A stretch of DNA of 64,000 nucleotides. It comes from Salinibacillus kushneri. Its GTDB lineage: Bacteria > Bacillota > Bacilli > Bacillales > Alkalibacillaceae. The DNA is taken from positions 112,244 through 176,243 of the forward strand of contig NZ_FOHJ01000007.1 in NCBI RefSeq assembly GCF_900111405.1. The letters run 5' to 3'. A program made the translations under genes and the position numbers. A model generated the notes under the pieces. The model saw nothing but the letters and a program-made list of their open reading frames with translations. It ran no database searches and had not been told where the DNA came from. The stretch's first letter is position 1; the number at the start of each line of letters is the position of its first letter. Positions 35,312 to 44,681 of the stretch are shown in pieces.

Positions 35312-36235
35312 TTAGTCTTCTCCTAATATTTTTACTTCTCTTTCAAGCTCTACACCGAATTTTTCTTTAACGGTTTCCTGAACCATTGTAATCACCCTGA
35401 TATAGTCTGTCGCTGTAGCATTATCTTTGTTCACAATAAAACCGGCGTGCTTAGTGGATACCTCTGCACCACCCACACCTTTTCCTTGTAAGCCACTATC
35501 TTGAATTAATTTTCCTGCAAAATATCCGGGCGGCCGTTTAAATACACTGCCACAAGAAGGATATTCCAACGGTTGCTTGGATTCCCTTTTATGTGTAAGG
35601 TCATCCACCACCGCTTTGATTTCACGATAATTTCCTGGTTTCAAATCAAATGTTGCTTCTAAAACAATATAACCTTTGTCAGGTATGTTACTGGTACGGT
35701 AACCTAAGTCTAATTCATCTGCAGATAAAGTGAGTACCTCACCTTCCCGGTTTACCACAACAGCGGATCTTAAACAGTTCTTTACTTCACCTCCATAAGC
35801 GCCAGCATTCATAAATAAGGCACCGCCTACGGTTCCCGGAATTCCACAAGCAAATTCTAGGCCTGTTAACCGTTCTTCGAGGGCTTTTCTTGAGGCATCA
35901 ATAATTCTTGCTCCGCTTTCAGCAATAATACTGTTTCCTTCTCTGCGAATAGACCGAAAGCGTTTAAGACTCATCACAATGCCACGAATTCCACCGTCCC
36001 GAATAATTAAGTTGGATCCATTTCCCAATAAAGTAAAAGGAATACCTACTTGGTTTGCCAGCTTAACAACCTGCTGTACTTCTTCTATATTTGCCGGGGT
36101 AACAAAGAAGTCTGCCTTGCCGCCTAATCTTGTGTACATATAGTTTTTCAAGTATTCATCCATCATCACATTTTCTTCAGATGTAATGTCCCGTAACTTT
36201 TTATAAATATGATGGTTATTAACCAATTTAATCAT
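35312..36235 (-). CDS. murB: UDP-N-acetylenolpyruvoylglucosamine reductase MurB
   Basis: A 307-residue FAD-dependent enzyme that makes UDP-N-acetylmuramate for peptidoglycan. The FAD-binding [13 protein letters not shown] is near residues 70-82, [20 protein letters not shown] holds the catalytic region, and the catalytic serine lies in [11 protein letters not shown]. This is the short (type II) MurB of Bacillales. It sits between the cassette segment and the copper genes, away from the mur cluster; a second copy may exist elsewhere. A weak AAGGATG precedes the ATG. Confidence 0.95.
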   Translation of the reverse strand: MIKLVNNHHIYKKLRDITSEENVMMDEYLKNYMYTRLGGKADFFVTPANIEEVQQVVKLANQVGIPFTLLGNGSNLIIRDGGIRGIVMSLKRFRSIRREGNSIIAESGARIIDASRKALEERLTGLEFACGIPGTVGGALFMNAGAYGGEVKNCLRSAVVVNREGEVLTLSADELDLGYRTSNIPDKGYIVLEATFDLKPGNYREIKAVVDDLTHKRESKQPLEYPSCGSVFKRPPGYFAGKLIQDSGLQGKGVGGAEVSTKHAGFIVNKDNATATDYIRVITMVQETVKEKFGVELEREVKILGED

Positions 36236-36601
36236 CCTTTAGATAGCCTTATCGTGTTTTGATAGTCATGCACAAATTATAATAATGAATTTGATTTCTT
36301 ACATATATAATACTACAACATTATTGAAAATGTTGCATAGAAGAAAGAGGGGAAAGCTAAGAATGGTCAGGCATTAAAAATGAAAAAAATCCTGATATCG
36401 GAAACGTTAATTTGTTTTTACGAAATCAGAATCTGAAGCAAAAGGTATTATCAAGGGGATTTACTTAAACTCTCCTTCCAGAAGACTTTTTTCCATACCT
36501 CCTTTTCCTAACTTAATCACCGAATCAGCTTATGGAACACATTACTTTCACTCTCATACATTATAATAAATTAACCTATATTGAATGGAAGAGGTGTCTT
36601 T
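36236..36601. other. Intergenic region without recognised features
   Basis: About 360 bases between divergent murB and the CotF-like gene; AT-rich, presumably holding both promoters. No repeat box, hairpin or small gene with a ribosome binding site was found. Confidence 0.4.
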
Positions 36602-37120
36602 ATGGCTCATTTACCCGCTGTAGATCTGGGTCTTATGGCTGATCATCTATCAGCCCATGAAGGCGTAATTCATAAGTTAAAAGCTTATCAGGAAATAGTT
36701 ACTAATCACCAGTTGAGAGATATTATTAGATTGCAGGAAAATGTAATGCGAACACACGTCTGGGTAATGTTAGCCTTAATAAACCCCGAGTATAGCCATT
36801 ATGTTGAAGTACCACCATTAAGTAATGGTAGTACTAAACATAGCTTCAATAGTGAAAAAAACGAAATAAGTCATAATAATAAATGGATTGTTTTGGAACT
36901 GCGTAATACGGCCAAAAATATGTCGAGTACAAATTATAACTCTGCTTTAATGATGCAAAATACTAATGTAATAAATGCACATATTGAAATGGCATTACAA
37001 CAACACCAATTACAGAAAAAGTATGATGAATTTATAACACACATGAGATGGCAGTTTGTTCCCCGCGTCTCCGTAGAAGAACAGGTAAACACCTTTTTAC
37101 ATTTCCAACATCTTTTATAA
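36602..37120 (+). CDS. CotF-like/ferritin-like helical protein
   Basis: A 172-residue, all-helical protein starting MAHLPAVDLGLMADHLSAHE; the second half has SALMMQNTNVINAHIEMALQ. The pattern of long helices with His and Glu (DHLSAHEGVIHKLK) resembles CotF-like coat proteins and ferritin-like domains. AAGAGGTG lies 6 bases before the ATG at 36602; an upstream TTG at 36581 lacks one. It precedes the Cys-rich copper protein in the same direction, so a role in metal handling or the spore is possible. Confidence 0.6.
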   Translation: MAHLPAVDLGLMADHLSAHEGVIHKLKAYQEIVTNHQLRDIIRLQENVMRTHVWVMLALINPEYSHYVEVPPLSNGSTKHSFNSEKNEISHNNKWIVLELRNTAKNMSSTNYNSALMMQNTNVINAHIEMALQQHQLQKKYDEFITHMRWQFVPRVSVEEQVNTFLHFQHLL

Positions 37121-37402
37121 TATAGTCTGATAAACCAACATAATAGAAGTCGCCCTCTATTATATTGGCAGGTACGTTACAATAGCTAATTTTCATCGTT
37201 CACCATATAGCCGATGTAGCCAGGAAGATATATCCCATTCCCTCCTTTCACCACACCTTTACAAAAATCACCCGTAAAAAAATGGTTAGTTCAAGTCTAA
37301 AATACCAATAGTTTCTTCCGTTTACATTCAGTTCTAGTTAGAGCATATTATTTTTCAACTTGAGAAAACTACTACTGTTCACATTATAAGGAGGGATAAC
37401 TG

Positions 37403-37747
37403 ATGGGGGTACTTTCTGGTTCACCATCCAATATGGATCAATGTATTGAAGAATGTTTAAAATGTGCTCGTGCATGTGAAGAATGTCATACGGCATGTCT
37501 ACAAGAACCAGATGTTCAAGCACGAATCACATGTATAAAACACTTAAATGATTGTGCTGAAATTTGTTTCCAATCAGCAGCACTTATGGCTAGAAACAGT
37601 CAAAGTGCTAAGGATTTTTGTAATCTTTGTGCAAACATGTGTGAAGGCTGTGCAACGGAATGTGACAAATTTCAAGATGAGTATTGTAAGGAGTGTGCCA
37701 ATATTTGTCGTACTTGTGCCAACACATGTAGACAAATGGCTTCATAA
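37403..37747 (+). CDS. Four-helix-bundle copper-binding protein (Csp/YhjQ type)
   Basis: A 114-residue cytosolic protein with about 20 cysteines spaced along four helices (CIEECLKCARACEECHTAC, CIKHLNDCAEIC, CNLCANMCEGCATEC, CKECANICRTCANTC). This is the DUF326/Csp pattern that stores many Cu(I) ions inside the bundle. AAGGAGGGATAACTG precedes the ATG. A terminator follows, and the convergent CopB-type ATPase lies next to it, supporting a copper role. Confidence 0.92.
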   Translation: MGVLSGSPSNMDQCIEECLKCARACEECHTACLQEPDVQARITCIKHLNDCAEICFQSAALMARNSQSAKDFCNLCANMCEGCATECDKFQDEYCKECANICRTCANTCRQMAS

Positions 37748-37757
37748 TATAATTTAT

Positions 37758-37801
37758 AAGAAGAGCTTTGGGGAGCCTATCACTATCCCAAAGCTCTTCT
37801 T
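37758..37801. terminator. Bidirectional terminator between csp and copB
   Basis: A perfect 15-bp stem AAGAAGAGCTTTGGG/CCCAAAGCTCTTCTT with a 14-base loop. Confidence 0.88.
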
Positions 37802-37885
37802 ATTTCTAGTACTATAGTTTAAAATACTCATCATGTTTAATGAAAACGCTTTGAACACTTTATTCCAGGATTGTAAGCGAACTAC

Positions 37886-40048
37886 TTATGTCTTTAATAA
37901 CCTCGCATTGATTGCAACAATGATGGTACTTAAACTCATTAGTACAGCACCTACCGCAGGACTTAACACAATTCCAATCGGAGCCAGGACACCAGCAGCA
38001 AGTGGAATGGCAAATATATTATACCCTGTTGCCCACCATAGATTTTGTACCATTTTTCTATAAGTTTTTCTTGATAAATCCATAGAGGCAATAACATCAT
38101 TCGGGTTACTTTTAACGAGAACAATATCTGCCGTTTCCATTGCTACATCAGTCCCTGCACCGATTGCAATACCTAAATCTGCTGTTGCAAGTGCAGGAGC
38201 ATCATTGACTCCATCCCCTGTCATAGCAACCTTCCAACCCTTATCTTGAATCTTCTTCACTTGGTTTGCCTTATCATCTGGTAAAACTTCTGCGTAAACT
38301 TCGTCTATACCCAATTGCCCAGCAACCCAGTTTGCTACTTTATTATTGTCACCTGTAAGCATAATCGTATGGATTCCTTTTTCCTTTAAGGTTGCAATGG
38401 CCTCTTTCGCTGTTTCACGAACCATATCTGCAAGTGCAATCATGCCAATTAACCTATCTTCAAGCAGGACAAATACAACTGTTTTTCCTTCTTCTGACAT
38501 TTTGTTAAATAATCGTTGATCATATGTTAAATTATGACTATTCACATAGCCTGGACTAACAACATTAACTGTTTTACCATTCACTGTTCCTTGTATGCCT
38601 TTACCCGTAATGGATTCAAAGTCTGTTACTTTTCCTAATTGAACCCCTTTATCTTTTGTTGCTTTTACAATACCCTTTGCGATAGGATGTTCAGAGTTTT
38701 GCTCTAAACTTGCTGCTAATTTCAGGATTTCTTTTTCACTATAGCCTTCATTAGGTATGATGTCTGTTACACCAAATTCACCTTTAGTCAATGTTCCGGT
38801 TTTATCAAAAACAACCGCATTAAGATTACGTGCACCTTCAAAGTTTGCCCGATTACGGATTAACAAACCTTTTTTAGCAGAAATGGCTGTCGAAACAGCA
38901 ACTACAAGTGGGGCAGCTAGTCCTAGTGCATGCGGACAGGTTATAACCATTACTGTCACCATACGTTCCACTGATACGCCAAATGAATAACCAACTAATA
39001 ACCAACTAAGTAACGTTACAATTCCAGCTGTTAGAGCAAGGTAAAATAGCCATTTTGCTGCACGATTTGTTAAATCCTGTGTTTTAGACTTTGATTCCTG
39101 TGCTTCTTTAACCATTGTAATAACCTGAGATAAATACAAATTTTCGCCAGTTTTTTCTACTTGAATCGTTAGTGATCCTTCCTTATTAACTGAGCCACCG
39201 ATTACTTCATCTCCTGTATTCTTTTCAACTGGAATAGACTCGCCTGTTAGCATGGACTCATCAATGGCTGACTTCCCATCAATAATGGTACCGTCAACCG
39301 GAATCTTTTCACCCGGCTTTACAAGAACTCGGTTATTACGTTTCAAATCTGACAGTGGGACATCTTGTATTTGACCATTATCATCTAATCTGTGTGCCTC
39401 ATTTGGCATAAGTTTTACAAGCTGCTCAAGCGCATTAGAAGCCCCCATCACAGAACGCATCTCGATCCAATGGCCTAACAGCATAATGTCAACCAGTGTT
39501 GCTAATTCCCAAAATAACTGATGACCATCCCATCCAAATACAACAAGAGTACTGTACCCATATGCAATGGTGATGGCTAACGCTATTAGCGTCATCATTC
39601 CAGGACTCTTTTCCTTTACCTCACTAATGCCTCCAGTTATAAACGGCCAACCACCATAGAAGAAAATGATAGAGGATAACACAAATAAAATATACATATC
39701 CCCCATGAAATTCCAATCTACACCAATGAAATCCTGAATCATCGGAGATAACGCAAGAATTGGAATGGTAATAATGAAAGAAACGAAAAAACGTTTCTTA
39801 AAATCACCTACCATATCTCCATGGTTATGATGATCATGGCTTTCCTGACCACCATGATGATGGCTGTAATTCCCATGACTATCATGATTATGACCATCAT
39901 GACCGCCCTGCTCATGATGGTTTTCATGTATAAATTTATTATTATGGTCATGGTTGTGATGTTCATGGACGTGGTGTTCATGATTTTGATGATTATGGTT
40001 GTGCTCACGATAATTGTGCATTTGCTTTTCATTTCTGTTTTTAGCCAT
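37886..40048 (-). CDS. copB: CopB-type P1B ATPase (copper/silver export)
   Basis: A 720-residue heavy-metal ATPase. The first 80 residues are extremely histidine-rich (about 30 His) and would bind metal. TGES is at 268-271, the ion-binding motif is CPH (371-373) rather than CPC, which marks the P1B-3/CopB group. DKTGTLT starts at 415, SEHP lies near 453, and GDGVND is in the hinge. Eight helices are expected. GGGAGTGGTG precedes the ATG. It would pump Cu(I)/Cu(II) or Ag(I) out of the cell, together with the nearby storage protein. Confidence 0.92.
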   Translation of the reverse strand: MAKNRNEKQMHNYREHNHNHQNHEHHVHEHHNHDHNNKFIHENHHEQGGHDGHNHDSHGNYSHHHGGQESHDHHNHGDMVGDFKKRFFVSFIITIPILALSPMIQDFIGVDWNFMGDMYILFVLSSIIFFYGGWPFITGGISEVKEKSPGMMTLIALAITIAYGYSTLVVFGWDGHQLFWELATLVDIMLLGHWIEMRSVMGASNALEQLVKLMPNEAHRLDDNGQIQDVPLSDLKRNNRVLVKPGEKIPVDGTIIDGKSAIDESMLTGESIPVEKNTGDEVIGGSVNKEGSLTIQVEKTGENLYLSQVITMVKEAQESKSKTQDLTNRAAKWLFYLALTAGIVTLLSWLLVGYSFGVSVERMVTVMVITCPHALGLAAPLVVAVSTAISAKKGLLIRNRANFEGARNLNAVVFDKTGTLTKGEFGVTDIIPNEGYSEKEILKLAASLEQNSEHPIAKGIVKATKDKGVQLGKVTDFESITGKGIQGTVNGKTVNVVSPGYVNSHNLTYDQRLFNKMSEEGKTVVFVLLEDRLIGMIALADMVRETAKEAIATLKEKGIHTIMLTGDNNKVANWVAGQLGIDEVYAEVLPDDKANQVKKIQDKGWKVAMTGDGVNDAPALATADLGIAIGAGTDVAMETADIVLVKSNPNDVIASMDLSRKTYRKMVQNLWWATGYNIFAIPLAAGVLAPIGIVLSPAVGAVLMSLSTIIVAINARLLKT

Positions 40049-40442
40049 TTACACCACTCCCTAAAAAGGATTTTATTTTGTATTTTGTTTTACATAAAAT
40101 ATTTTCTATTACAGCCTATAATACGATACCTCTGTACGGTACATTTAAACATGGTACTATTAAAATAGAACTATCCTACTCTGATAGTTCTATTTTTTAC
40201 GTTTTTCGGACTAATATTTAATAAAAATTAGTCTATTTGGTTTTTAATTAAGCTTGAACAAGCAAGTATTAACAATCAACTAAAATTTTATCCATATTAT
40301 TCAACTATCCTGCAATGCAAGAAGTGAATTCACTTCTTTCTCATTCATAAAGATACATTTCTAGTTTAAAATGATATTAATGTTATTTCATTTTAAACAT
40401 GTATAATCCAGCGCTGGAATTTAGGACTGGATTAACATAAAG
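40049..40442. other. Region upstream of copB with a hairpin and half a cassette box
   Basis: The copB promoter should lie at the left. A hairpin AGAACTATC/GATAGTTCT with a T-run is at 40167-40197. TTATTCAACTATCCTGC (40298-40314) is the left half of a cassette box, followed by the palindrome AAGAAGTGAATTCACTTCTT (40319-40338) in place of the right half. Confidence 0.55.
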
Positions 40443-40829
40443 TTATTTTCTCTGCGCTATCTGAATTAGGTTACAGCATGTATCATCGAAGACAGCTATT
40501 GTGACTTCATCCATTTCTGTTGGCTCCATGGTAAACCTTACACCTTTTTCTTTTAATCGTTTATACTCTTTGTGAATATCTTCAACGCCAAACATTGTTG
40601 CTGGAATTCCTTCTTCAAATAACCTCTCTTGATACTCTTTAGCAGCTGGATGGATATTCGGTTCAAGTAGAAGCTCAGTACCCTCTTGTTCATCGGGAGA
40701 AACAAGCGTTATCCACCTAAATTCTCCGGCGGCAGTGTCCTCTTTTTTTACGAATCCCAGTGTATCTGAATAAAACTCCAGTGCCTTGTCATGGTCTTCT
40801 ACGAATATACTGGTAACAATGATTTTCAT
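40443..40829 (-). CDS. VOC-family (glyoxalase/bleomycin-resistance) protein
   Basis: A 128-residue vicinal-oxygen-chelate protein made of two beta-alpha-beta-beta-beta repeats: ITSIFVEDHDKALEFYSDTL starts the first and ATMFGVEDIHKEYKRLKEKG the second. DDTCCNLIQIAQ ends it. Substrate unknown. AAGGTGG lies 10 bases before the ATG. It precedes the second cassette segment and may be part of it, as a half box lies on its 3' side. Confidence 0.88.
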   Translation of the reverse strand: MKIIVTSIFVEDHDKALEFYSDTLGFVKKEDTAAGEFRWITLVSPDEQEGTELLLEPNIHPAAKEYQERLFEEGIPATMFGVEDIHKEYKRLKEKGVRFTMEPTEMDEVTIAVFDDTCCNLIQIAQRK

Positions 40830-41149
40830 TTCGTTTTTCCACCTTTTTATTTTCTATGTTGGTATACGGATAACCATCTGGCTGCCATTAACACGTCTAA
40901 CATTTATGTCATAACTCTATTTATAAGTATATTATATACTTCAAACGGGGAAGCCATTAATAATTATCCCAGCATCAAGTCTTCATAATCCTTCTTAGCT
41001 TTACCATTTATTTCACATAAAGCAGGCAAGGTTTAACTATTTTTTATTAAGTGGTATAAACAATAAAATGGAAGGAACTCTCTTTACAAGTTTAGAATTT
41101 TTATTTGCACTTTTAGCTACAGCGGCAACAGGATTTTTTAATATATGGT
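40830..41149. other. Intergenic region with a possible gene fragment
   Basis: On the plus strand 41068 onward reads MEGTLFTSLEFLFALLATAA and continues into the GNAT gene; it has no ribosome binding site and looks like the N-terminal fragment of a membrane protein or chance. No box was found here. Confidence 0.4.
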
Positions 41150-41617
41150 TCATGTTATTTCCTTTACAAATAACACCCTGTCAATGCCCTTTCCCCCGTA
41201 GTTAGAATGAACGTTAATACCGTCTATTTCTTTATCTCCTGGTACAATACTAAACCCTATCCTTGTGTGATAAGAAATGGACTTCTTATTTACAATTGAA
41301 GTGATACACTTTACTGTATTTACACCATGTTTCCTAACTTCTTCAAAAAATAGCTTATACAGTTTACTTGCTATCCCTTGTTTTCTATACTTAGGATTTA
41401 CTCCAATGAAATGAATATAAGCCTCATTATGTTGAGATTGCGATAGAAATCCAATTAAAAAACCTATTATTTCACTATCATTCTCGACAATAAAACTCGT
41501 ATTTTGAAAGTGGTCAAAGAATAACCTGGGCAGAGACATGTTCCTCCCATCCCACCAATCACTTAATATAGGTATAATTCTTGTGTAGTCTTCTGATTTG
41601 ATATTTCTTATTACCAT
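41150..41617 (-). CDS. GNAT-family N-acetyltransferase
   Basis: A 155-residue acetyltransferase with the acetyl-CoA loop in FIGVNPKYRKQGIASKLYKL (Q/RxxGxG/A) and motif-B SYHTRIGFSIVPG. It would acetylate an amine of unknown identity. GAGGAAAG lies 6 bases before the ATG at 41617; the in-frame TTG upstream at 41632 overlaps a cassette box and is rejected. First clear gene of the second cassette segment. Confidence 0.88.
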   Translation of the reverse strand: MVIRNIKSEDYTRIIPILSDWWDGRNMSLPRLFFDHFQNTSFIVENDSEIIGFLIGFLSQSQHNEAYIHFIGVNPKYRKQGIASKLYKLFFEEVRKHGVNTVKCITSIVNKKSISYHTRIGFSIVPGDKEIDGINVHSNYGGKGIDRVLFVKEIT

Positions 41618-41632
41618 CTTTACTTTCCTCAA

Positions 41633-41715
41633 TTCTTATATTATTCTGCCTCGTTACTTCAATAAGAAAAAACTATTCTCCTTCTTCAAGAATAGCTACC
41701 TGTTTGTTAAATTAG
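41633..41715. repeat. Cassette box pair 10-11
   Basis: CTTATATTATTCTGCCTCGT..TTCAATAAG (to 41666) and CTTCTTCAAGAATAGCTACC..TTAAATTAG (41681-41715) around the hairpin CTATTCT/AGAATAG. It begins 16 bases upstream of the GNAT start. Confidence 0.8.
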
Positions 41716-41743
41716 ATATTACTCAATATCACTTGTATATTTT

Positions 41744-41821
41744 ACTAATTCACCATTATAAGAATTAGTATTTTTTGCATAATTCGACAACTCCGTTAAA
41801 AGCACCAATTCGCTTAACAAC
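41744..41821. repeat. Terminator hairpin plus cassette box
   Basis: ACTAATTC/GAATTAGT hairpin followed by ATTTTTT (41744-41776), then CTCCGTTAAAAGCACCAATT..GCTTAACAAC (41791-41821), a diverged box ending 1 base before the stop of the next gene. Confidence 0.65.
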
Positions 41822-41822
41822 A

Positions 41823-41999
41823 TTATTTATTCAATTTTCTCCAAATCAAGGATGCAATCAGAAGTACAACACCTACTGAAGCTCCAATAAGTTGGAATAA
41901 TAAAAGTTCACCAGTTCTAAAATAACGAAAAATAAATGTGCCACCAAATATTACAAGTAATGAAGTCGCAAATTGAATAAGAAATAAGTTAATTTTCAT
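41823..41999 (-). CDS. Two-helix membrane micro-protein
   Basis: A 58-residue protein with two membrane helices (about 4-24 and 32-50) joined by RYFRTGELL and ending in a basic tail WRKLNK. GGAGAG lies 5 bases before the ATG at 41999. Its stop directly follows a cassette box. No family is recognised. Confidence 0.7.
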   Translation of the reverse strand: MKINLFLIQFATSLLVIFGGTFIFRYFRTGELLLFQLIGASVGVVLLIASLIWRKLNK

Positions 42000-42069
42000 C
42001 AAATCTCTCCAATCTATACAATCACTCTCACTCTAATCTTAACACTTATATTTCATTTAAAATTTTCCA

Positions 42070-42160
42070 TTTTGTTCAACATTCCTGCTCTTTAACGCAA
42101 TAGGAGCTGTCACAATCAACAGCCCCTTGTTTTAACTATTGCACCTGCTAGTACAATAAC
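42070..42160. repeat. Cassette box pair 12-13
   Basis: TTGTTCAACATTCCTGCTCT..CGCAATAG (42070-42103), hairpin GCTGT/ACAGC, then CTTGTTTTAACTATTGCACC..TACAATAAC (42126-42160). The next stop codon is 8 bases away. Confidence 0.82.
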
Positions 42161-42168
42161 ATAAAATA

Positions 42169-42549
42169 TTATTCTTTATGATTTAATGATTGGTTTGTAC
42201 CTTCATTGACGCTATCAATTTGTATAATTTCTTTTGTATTATTTTTATAAGTGTAAAAATAAGCATTTTTTGGTTCATCTTCAAAATGAACAACTGCTTG
42301 GTAATCACCCGTATGGATCAATTCGTTATCTTTGCTTAATTCGACTATCGCAACAATATATATTTCTTTTATATCCGTTTCCTCATCATACCCTTTATTT
42401 TCTAAGTACGAAATAGTGTCATTCTTTAATTTACTCTTCTCCTTATCCAAAGTGAAAAGTTGAAAACCATAAATGAGTAATCCAACCATTAAAGCTCCTA
42501 CAAGCCATTTCTTTTTTGAAATAATAATCCCCCTATTTTGAAATTCCAT
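42169..42549 (-). CDS. DUF3139-family membrane-anchored protein
   Basis: A 126-residue protein: a basic start, one membrane helix (about 15-33), then an extracytoplasmic domain with SYLENKGYDEETDIKEIYIV and GDYQAVVHFEDEPKNAYFY, which matches the DUF3139 pattern. Function is unknown. GGGG lies before the start, but the ribosome binding site is not strong. Cassette with boxes on the 3' side. Confidence 0.75.
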   Translation of the reverse strand: MEFQNRGIIISKKKWLVGALMVGLLIYGFQLFTLDKEKSKLKNDTISYLENKGYDEETDIKEIYIVAIVELSKDNELIHTGDYQAVVHFEDEPKNAYFYTYKNNTKEIIQIDSVNEGTNQSLNHKE

Positions 42550-42577
42550 TTTTTAATATAGTAAAGAATCGTCTCTG

Positions 42578-42611
42578 CTTATTGAAGATACACCCCAGTT
42601 AGCATAATACG
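42578..42611. repeat. Cassette box 14
   Basis: CTTATTGAAGATACACCCCA..GCATAATACG, 19 bases before the stop of the next small gene. The partner box towards 42549 is not recognisable. Confidence 0.7.
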
Positions 42612-42629
42612 AGAAGAATCATAATTACA

Positions 42630-42758
42630 TTATTCCTCCTGTGAAATTAGATTCTTTATTATCAATGTAATGGAAAATACTATTAGTAATATTAATCCGA
42701 CCAATGATAAATAATTAGTAATTTTAACAAGCAACCTCTCCGAATATATGTCCTCCAT
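42630..42758 (-). CDS. Single-helix micro-protein or 3' half of a frameshifted gene
   Basis: A 42-residue frame MEDIYSERLLVKITNYLSLV followed by a strongly hydrophobic helix and KNLISQEE. It overlaps the end of the next upstream frame (42724-42879) by 35 bases. The two can be read as separate coupled genes or, with one frameshift around 42725-42750, as one two-helix protein of about 80 residues. Confidence 0.5.
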   Translation of the reverse strand: MEDIYSERLLVKITNYLSLVGLILLIVFSITLIIKNLISQEE

Positions 42759-42879
42759 ATCCACTTGGAAATATTCCAAGTTTAGCGTGGCTAAATAGCG
42801 GAGTATTTAATAAAGCAAGCAAAGCACTTCCTAAAATACAATCACTAAACTGCTTCGTGAGCTCAAGATCCTTACCCAT
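42724..42879 (-). CDS. Small protein or 5' half of a frameshifted gene
   Basis: A 51-residue frame MGKDLELTKQFSDCILGSAL with a hydrophobic stretch (ILGSALLALLNTPLF) and KLGIFPSGYGGHIFGE. No strong ribosome binding site; a GTG four codons earlier is an alternative start. Contains a palindrome CTTGGAAATATTCCAAG at 42765-42781. See the overlapping frame downstream. Confidence 0.45.
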   Translation of the reverse strand: MGKDLELTKQFSDCILGSALLALLNTPLFSHAKLGIFPSGYGGHIFGEVAC

Positions 42880-42920
42880 ATTTAACACAATATTCCATCA
42901 ATTCGCTCCAAAAAAATAAA

Positions 42921-42974
42921 AGACCATCAAATGATGATCTTCTTGTTAAATGTTTGCCCCCGTTAGCACAACAG
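42921..42974. repeat. Hairpin plus cassette box 15
   Basis: AGACCATCA/TGATGATCT hairpin, then CTTGTTAAATGTTTGCCCCC..GCACAACAG (42942-42974), 6 bases before the stop of the VOC remnant. A weak partner box (CAATATTCCATC) is at 42889. Confidence 0.75.
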
Positions 42975-42980
42975 TGATCA

Positions 42981-43363
42981 TTAGTCATTTGCCGTTGAAG
43001 AGGTAATTCTTAGATAATATCCATCTGGATCAATTATTCTAAAATCCTCCAAACCCCAAGGTCTTTTAGTCAATTCAGTCTGGATTGGATACTTTTTTCT
43101 ACTACTCTGTTATAAACATTTTTTACATTTTCCACTTCTAAGACTATTTCAACTCCTAAACCAATTTGTTGGCCGTCAACAGCTTTAAGAGGGTGACTTT
43201 CAGGCAAATTTTTCATTTCCCCTAAGCCTAAAACCACATCATCTTTTCTAACGGGTATGTAATTTTTATTAACATCTTTTGGTAAGCTAAAACCTAAAAC
43301 ACTACCATAAAACTCCATTGATTTATCTATATTTTTCACGAACAATTCCATTCTTAGGTTCAT
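42981..43363 (-). pseudogene. VOC-family protein with a one-base frameshift
   Basis: The first 93 codons give MNLRMELFVKNIDKSMEFYG and the second half-domain. After VVEK the frame breaks at an A6 run (43093-43098); one extra A would continue with YPIQTELTKRPWGLEDFRII and DPDGYYLRITS, the normal VOC end, to a stop at 42981. The intact protein would be about 127 residues. AAGGGGAAAAG precedes the ATG. Confidence 0.85.
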
Positions 43364-43422
43364 TTTCTTTTCCCCTTTCCAACGGCTAACTATACTAATA
43401 AAGCATAATTAGCACTAAGTGA

Positions 43423-43516
43423 TTTATTCAACTATTCTGCCCCGTTACTTCAATAAGCGATGGAGCAGTCGTATCGACAACTGCTTATTCAGCTAAAGAA
43501 CCCTTTAGTTTAATTG
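43423..43516. repeat. Cassette box pair 16-17
   Basis: TTCAACTATTCTGCCCCGTT..TTCAATAAG and CTTATTCAGCTAAAGAACCC..GTTTAATTG around hairpin AGCAGT/ACTGCT. Bases 43427-43498 differ at only 3 positions from 32998-33069, 10 kb away. Confidence 0.88.
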
Positions 43517-43550
43517 TTGTTTGCATTCATATATGCTATTCTCAACTTAG

Positions 43551-44090
43551 TCACCGATAACCAAAAGTATCTCCTTTTTCTAAATTCAAAATATGATTAT
43601 TTATGGATACTTTATTATTACTTATCCATTTTACATTTACATCTTCAGTTCTTTTTTGGTAGTAAATTCTTTTTGAAAACCATAGTGGTCCATTCAATTC
43701 AGCTCTTATCCCGAATGTTCCAGCTGCCCCTGCATCCCATTGGTAGAAATCAATGGTGTATTTTTTGTCAGGAGAACTAACCGTTTTAATATGTTCACTT
43801 GCTCCCATAGAAGAAAAAGTGAGTTCAAATAAAACGACCAAAAAAAGTACGAAAGATGCCAAATATGATAAGATTATTGTTAACCAACCTCTTGTTTTTG
43901 TTCTCCAATTTCTCTTGTCTTTAATACCTAAAATTCCTAAGACAAAAGCTAGTAAACTAAGCAATAGAAGAATGGAATTTGGCGGTGAGATCAACCAAGT
44001 GTTGTTTGTATTAGAATATAATGAGTAGACTGCTAACACTAAACATATAAGTATTAAATAAAAGGAAAATGAGTTAAATCGTTTATCCAA
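43551..44090 (-). CDS. DUF5412-type membrane protein
   Basis: A 179-residue protein with three helices in the first 90 residues and an extracytoplasmic domain matching the DUF5412 pattern: IKTVSSPDKKYTIDFYQWDA, FGIRAELNGPLWFSKRIYY and VSINNHILNLEKGDTF. Function is unknown. GGGGGGAG precedes the ATG. Cassette of the second segment. Confidence 0.8.
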   Translation of the reverse strand: MDKRFNSFSFYLILICLVLAVYSLYSNTNNTWLISPPNSILLLLSLLAFVLGILGIKDKRNWRTKTRGWLTIILSYLASFVLFLVVLFELTFSSMGASEHIKTVSSPDKKYTIDFYQWDAGAAGTFGIRAELNGPLWFSKRIYYQKRTEDVNVKWISNNKVSINNHILNLEKGDTFGYR

Positions 44091-44157
44091 TTTATTCTCC
44101 CCCCATTTTTACCTTCATTAGGACAAAAGCAATCGCTTGCTTTTTGAGGGATGCCAT

Positions 44158-44190
44158 CTTCTTAAAGAATAGCCCCGTTAGCTTAACAAG
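44158..44190. repeat. Cassette box 18
   Basis: CTTCTTAAAGAATAGCCCCG..GCTTAACAAG, 35 bases before the HbpS/GlcG remnant stop. A hairpin GCAA/TTGC with T-run (44128-44145) lies on its left. Confidence 0.75.
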
Positions 44191-44224
44191 CCAAAGTTAT
44201 TGTTATTAAAGTCTTGTACTGAAG

Positions 44225-44622
44225 CTAATTACAAACCTTTTCAAGAGCATCTCTTAATACTTCTACATATTCTTCTCCCGTACCCCAATAGCCCCAACTA
44301 CTTTACCATTTATTTTAATAGGTAATCCACCTTTTTGTGGTATATATCTCCCTTGTGTAACGGTTGTTATTGCATTAACAAACAAGGGTAACTTTTCTCC
44401 CCTTTTTGCTACCTCCGCACTTGTTGTTCTAAATGCTGCCGAAGTATAAGCCTTCCCAATAGCTACATCAATACTAATAAACTCAACATCATCCATTCTA
44501 TGGAGGGCAATCAAATGACCACCAAGATCTACAATTGCAAAAGTCATATTCAACTGGCTTTCATTGGCAATTATTTCAGCTGTTTCTATAATCCTTTTAG
44601 CTATTTCCAAATTAAGTACCAT
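44225..44622 (-). pseudogene. HbpS/GlcG-family protein with a small deletion
   Basis: MVLNLEIAKRIIETAEIIAN and FAIVDLGGHLIALHRMDDVE belong to the GlcG/HbpS heme-degrading-like family, as do KAYTSAAFRTTSAEV and GGLPIKINGKVVGAIGV. The usual SGGTGEED then breaks: the next frame gives GTGEEYVEVLRDALEKVCN to a stop at 44225. A loss of about 10 bases between GGGGTA repeats would explain it. AGAGGTG supports the ATG at 44622 over a GTG at 44634. Confidence 0.8.
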
Positions 44623-44681
44623 TGCTAAAAACACCTCTAGTAGTATCTAGTGTAAGTCTTCAACAAAAAAGTAGCCCAATC

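Noticed and set aside
37338..37523. Minus-strand frame opposite the Csp gene
   Set aside because: Antisense of the Cys-rich coding region, no ribosome binding site.
39821..40168. Methionine-rich plus-strand open frame
   Set aside because: It is the antisense of the His-rich N-terminus of copB (CAT/ATG codons) and has no ribosome binding site.
41068..41190. Plus-strand fragment MEGTLFTSLEF
   Set aside because: Short, without ribosome binding site, and running into the GNAT gene on the other strand.
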